Both the position numbers and the translations under genes were made by a program. Source: Bacteroides sp. (GTDB lineage Bacteria; Bacteroidota; Bacteroidia; Bacteroidales; Bacteroidaceae). From it: a DNA stretch of 7,345 bases. The notes under the pieces are model-generated. The model searched no databases and was not told where the DNA came from. It was given only the letters and a program-made list of their open reading frames with translations. Shown here in pieces: positions 5,796 through 7,345 of the stretch; positions within the stretch are counted from its first letter, which is position 1; every line of letters begins with the position of its first letter. The stretch spans positions 1 to 7,345 of the forward strand of contig JAFYML010000009.1 of assembly GCA_017556595.1 (NCBI GenBank), read 5' to 3'.

Positions 5796-7283
5796 ATGGT
5801 AGAGAATGCATTAGTCGATTGGTCGAGAGCACAATTTGCTTTGACGGCCGGTTACCATTGGATTTTTGTTCCGCTCACCTTAGGCCTGGCGGTCATCATG
5901 GCAACAATGGAAACACTTTCTGTGATAAAGAAAGATGAATTCTGGAAACGAACTGCCAAGTTCTGGATGAAATTGTTTGCCATCAACTTTGCCGTGGGCA
6001 TTGCCACAGGCATTATTCTTGAGTTTGAGTTTGGAACAAACTGGAGCAATTACGCTTGGTTTGTAGGCGACATCTTCGGTGCGCCACTTGCCATCGAAGG
6101 CATTCTGGCTTTCTTCATGGAAGCAACATTCTTTGCCGTCATGTTCTTCGGATGGGAAAAAGTGACTAAAAAGACACACCTCACCGCTACATGGCTCACC
6201 GGCATCGGGGCATCCATCTCGGCCATTTGGATACTAATAGCCAATGCATGGATGCAACACCCCGTGGGCATGGAGTTCAATCCCGACACCGTTCGCCACG
6301 AAATGGTCGATTTCTGGGCATTGGTACTCAATCCGGTAGCCATCGTCAAATTCTTCCACTCAGTCTTCAGCGGTTGGATGACCGGATCAATCTTCGTCAT
6401 CGGTATCAGTTGTTGGTATCTACTAAAGAAGCGCGAAACCCGCTTTGCCCTTGCCAGCATACGTGTAGCCGCCTTGGTGGGCATCGTTGGCACAATGGCA
6501 CTCATGTTCAGTGGCGACCAATCGGGCGTTCATGCTGCAAAATACCAACCCATGAAGCTTGCCGCCGCCGAAGGTCTTGAAGAGGGCGGGCAGCGAGTAG
6601 CCCTTTCCCTGGTGCCCGGCATAGAGATTCCCGGCATGCTCTCCATACTTGCCACACACGACATCGACGGATACGTGCCAGGTATTCAAAACATGATTCA
6701 TGGATACACCACCCCCGATGGCACACAGAATCCATCCGCGCAAGAAAAGATAGAACGAGGCAAGCTGGCACTGAACGCCTTCCGCACCTACCGCCAACTG
6801 AAAGAGAGCGACCCGATAGCAGCCAACGAAGCTCGCAAAATCCTGAATGAGAACATCGACTACTTCGGCTATGGATACATCGACCACCCCGAAGAACTGA
6901 TACCTCCCGTCGATTTAATCTATTGGGCATTCCGCATTATGGTGGGACTGGGCGGAGCACTCCTCCTCCTCATGATAGTTGTGCTATGGGCCGAGTGGAA
7001 GCAGAAACTTGTTCACATGAAGTGGTTGCAATGGGCCGCACTTTGCGCCATTCCGTTTGTCTATATAGCAGGCCAAGCCGGATGGATTGTTGCCGAAGTG
7101 GGTCGCCAGCCCTGGGTCATTCAAGGCCTACTCCCTACAAAAGCAGCCGTATCCAGCGTCAGCGTAGGAGCCGTGCAAACCACCTTCTTCCTGTTTGTTG
7201 CTATCTTCACCCTCTTCCTCGCCATCGAGTTGCGCATCATGATTAAGGCCATCAAGCAAGGACCGGAAGCAGAAAAACAATAA
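5796..7283 (+). CDS. cydA: Cytochrome bd ubiquinol/menaquinol oxidase subunit I
   Basis: CydA is the haem-bearing quinol-oxidising subunit of cytochrome bd, an inner-membrane terminal oxidase that reduces O2 to water. The 495 residues align with E. coli CydA almost gap-free over the first 250. H21 (ALTAGYHW) corresponds to the H19 haem ligand. H188 (VKFFHSV) and M382 (FRIMVG) match the haem b558 ligands H186 and M393. E101 and E109 (LAIEGILAFFMEA) match E99 and E107. The Q-loop quinol-site residues K254 and E259 are kept in KLAAAE, and GRQPW stands at 436-440. The Q-loop region is long, as in the E. coli-like form, although the protein is about 27 residues shorter, partly at its C-terminus. 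The natural donor is probably menaquinol, given the phylum. It starts with ATG 12 bases after the DUF4492 gene, and cydB follows. Confidence 0.98.
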   Translation: MVENALVDWSRAQFALTAGYHWIFVPLTLGLAVIMATMETLSVIKKDEFWKRTAKFWMKLFAINFAVGIATGIILEFEFGTNWSNYAWFVGDIFGAPLAIEGILAFFMEATFFAVMFFGWEKVTKKTHLTATWLTGIGASISAIWILIANAWMQHPVGMEFNPDTVRHEMVDFWALVLNPVAIVKFFHSVFSGWMTGSIFVIGISCWYLLKKRETRFALASIRVAALVGIVGTMALMFSGDQSGVHAAKYQPMKLAAAEGLEEGGQRVALSLVPGIEIPGMLSILATHDIDGYVPGIQNMIHGYTTPDGTQNPSAQEKIERGKLALNAFRTYRQLKESDPIAANEARKILNENIDYFGYGYIDHPEELIPPVDLIYWAFRIMVGLGGALLLLMIVVLWAEWKQKLVHMKWLQWAALCAIPFVYIAGQAGWIVAEVGRQPWVIQGLLPTKAAVSSVSVGAVQTTFFLFVAIFTLFLAIELRIMIKAIKQGPEAEKQ

Positions 7284-7312
7284 CTATTCACCCAACTAAA
7301 AAGGAAAGCAAC

Positions 7313-7345
7313 ATGATAACCTACGAATTTCTACAACAATATTGG
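7313..7345 (+). CDS. cydB: Cytochrome bd oxidase subunit II, first 11 codons (runs off window)
   Basis: The ATG at 7313 opens a frame reading MITYEFLQQYW to the window end. The YEFLQQYW stretch resembles the beginning of Bacteroidota CydB, and the position 29 bases after cydA fits the standard cydAB order. AAGGAAAG at 7301-7308 looks like a Shine-Dalgarno sequence at a suitable distance, which is uncommon among the other genes here. The call rests on position and these eleven residues only. Confidence 0.85.
   Translation, partial: MITYEFLQQYW

Noticed and set aside
6423..6930. Overlapping antisense frames of 140-154 codons within cydA
   Set aside because: cydA is strongly conserved here and the antisense translations have no recognisable features. 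GC-richer coding sequence often leaves the opposite strand free of stops.
1..7345. Defence system, mobile element, CRISPR array or novel gene cluster
   Set aside because: All sizeable frames resolve to recognised core-type genes in a coherent layout. I found no terminal inverted repeats, integrase/transposase motifs or regularly spaced repeats.

Overview
The window looks like ordinary chromosomal core DNA from a member of the Bacteroidota, most likely the order Bacteroidales. Three things point there: the gene set (gldE, a DUF4492 gene beside cytochrome bd, and an RNase G gene preceded by a small HU gene and a tiny arginine/lysine-rich protein gene), the TTTG / TAnnTTTG promoter elements in front of several genes, and the near absence of Shine-Dalgarno sequences. 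No mobile element, CRISPR array, tRNA or rRNA was seen, and no intergenic gap exceeds about 160 bases.

Left part (1-3168, minus strand): four genes run leftward in the order mutY (adenine DNA glycosylase), ssb (single-strand DNA-binding protein), gldE (CNNM/CorC-type membrane protein) and a 4'-phosphopantetheinyl transferase gene cut by the window edge. ssb has its own well-formed promoter just behind mutY. gldE and the transferase are nearly contiguous (5 bases apart) and both appear to use non-ATG starts.

Centre (3169-5463, plus strand): an AT-rich divergent region separates mutY from an HU-family gene. A 30-codon gene follows, encoding an extremely basic peptide resembling the mS38 (AURKAIP1/COX24) / bS22 ribosomal family. 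Next is a leader with a long imperfectly nested hairpin, then rng (RNase G). A strong intrinsic terminator closes this block. It combines nucleoid, ribosome-associated and RNA-processing genes.

Right part (5502-7345, plus strand): a TTG-N19-TAnnTTTG promoter drives a small one-helix membrane protein (DUF4492), cydA and the beginning of cydB. These encode the cytochrome bd quinol oxidase used for oxygen respiration or scavenging at low oxygen.

The points most worth a second look are the 30-residue ribosomal-protein candidate, the leader hairpin with an overlapping nine-codon reading frame before rng, the DUF4492 protein as a possible accessory bd-oxidase subunit, and an HU protein that lacks the usual DNA-intercalating proline. 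I see no clear sign of an entirely new multi-gene system.
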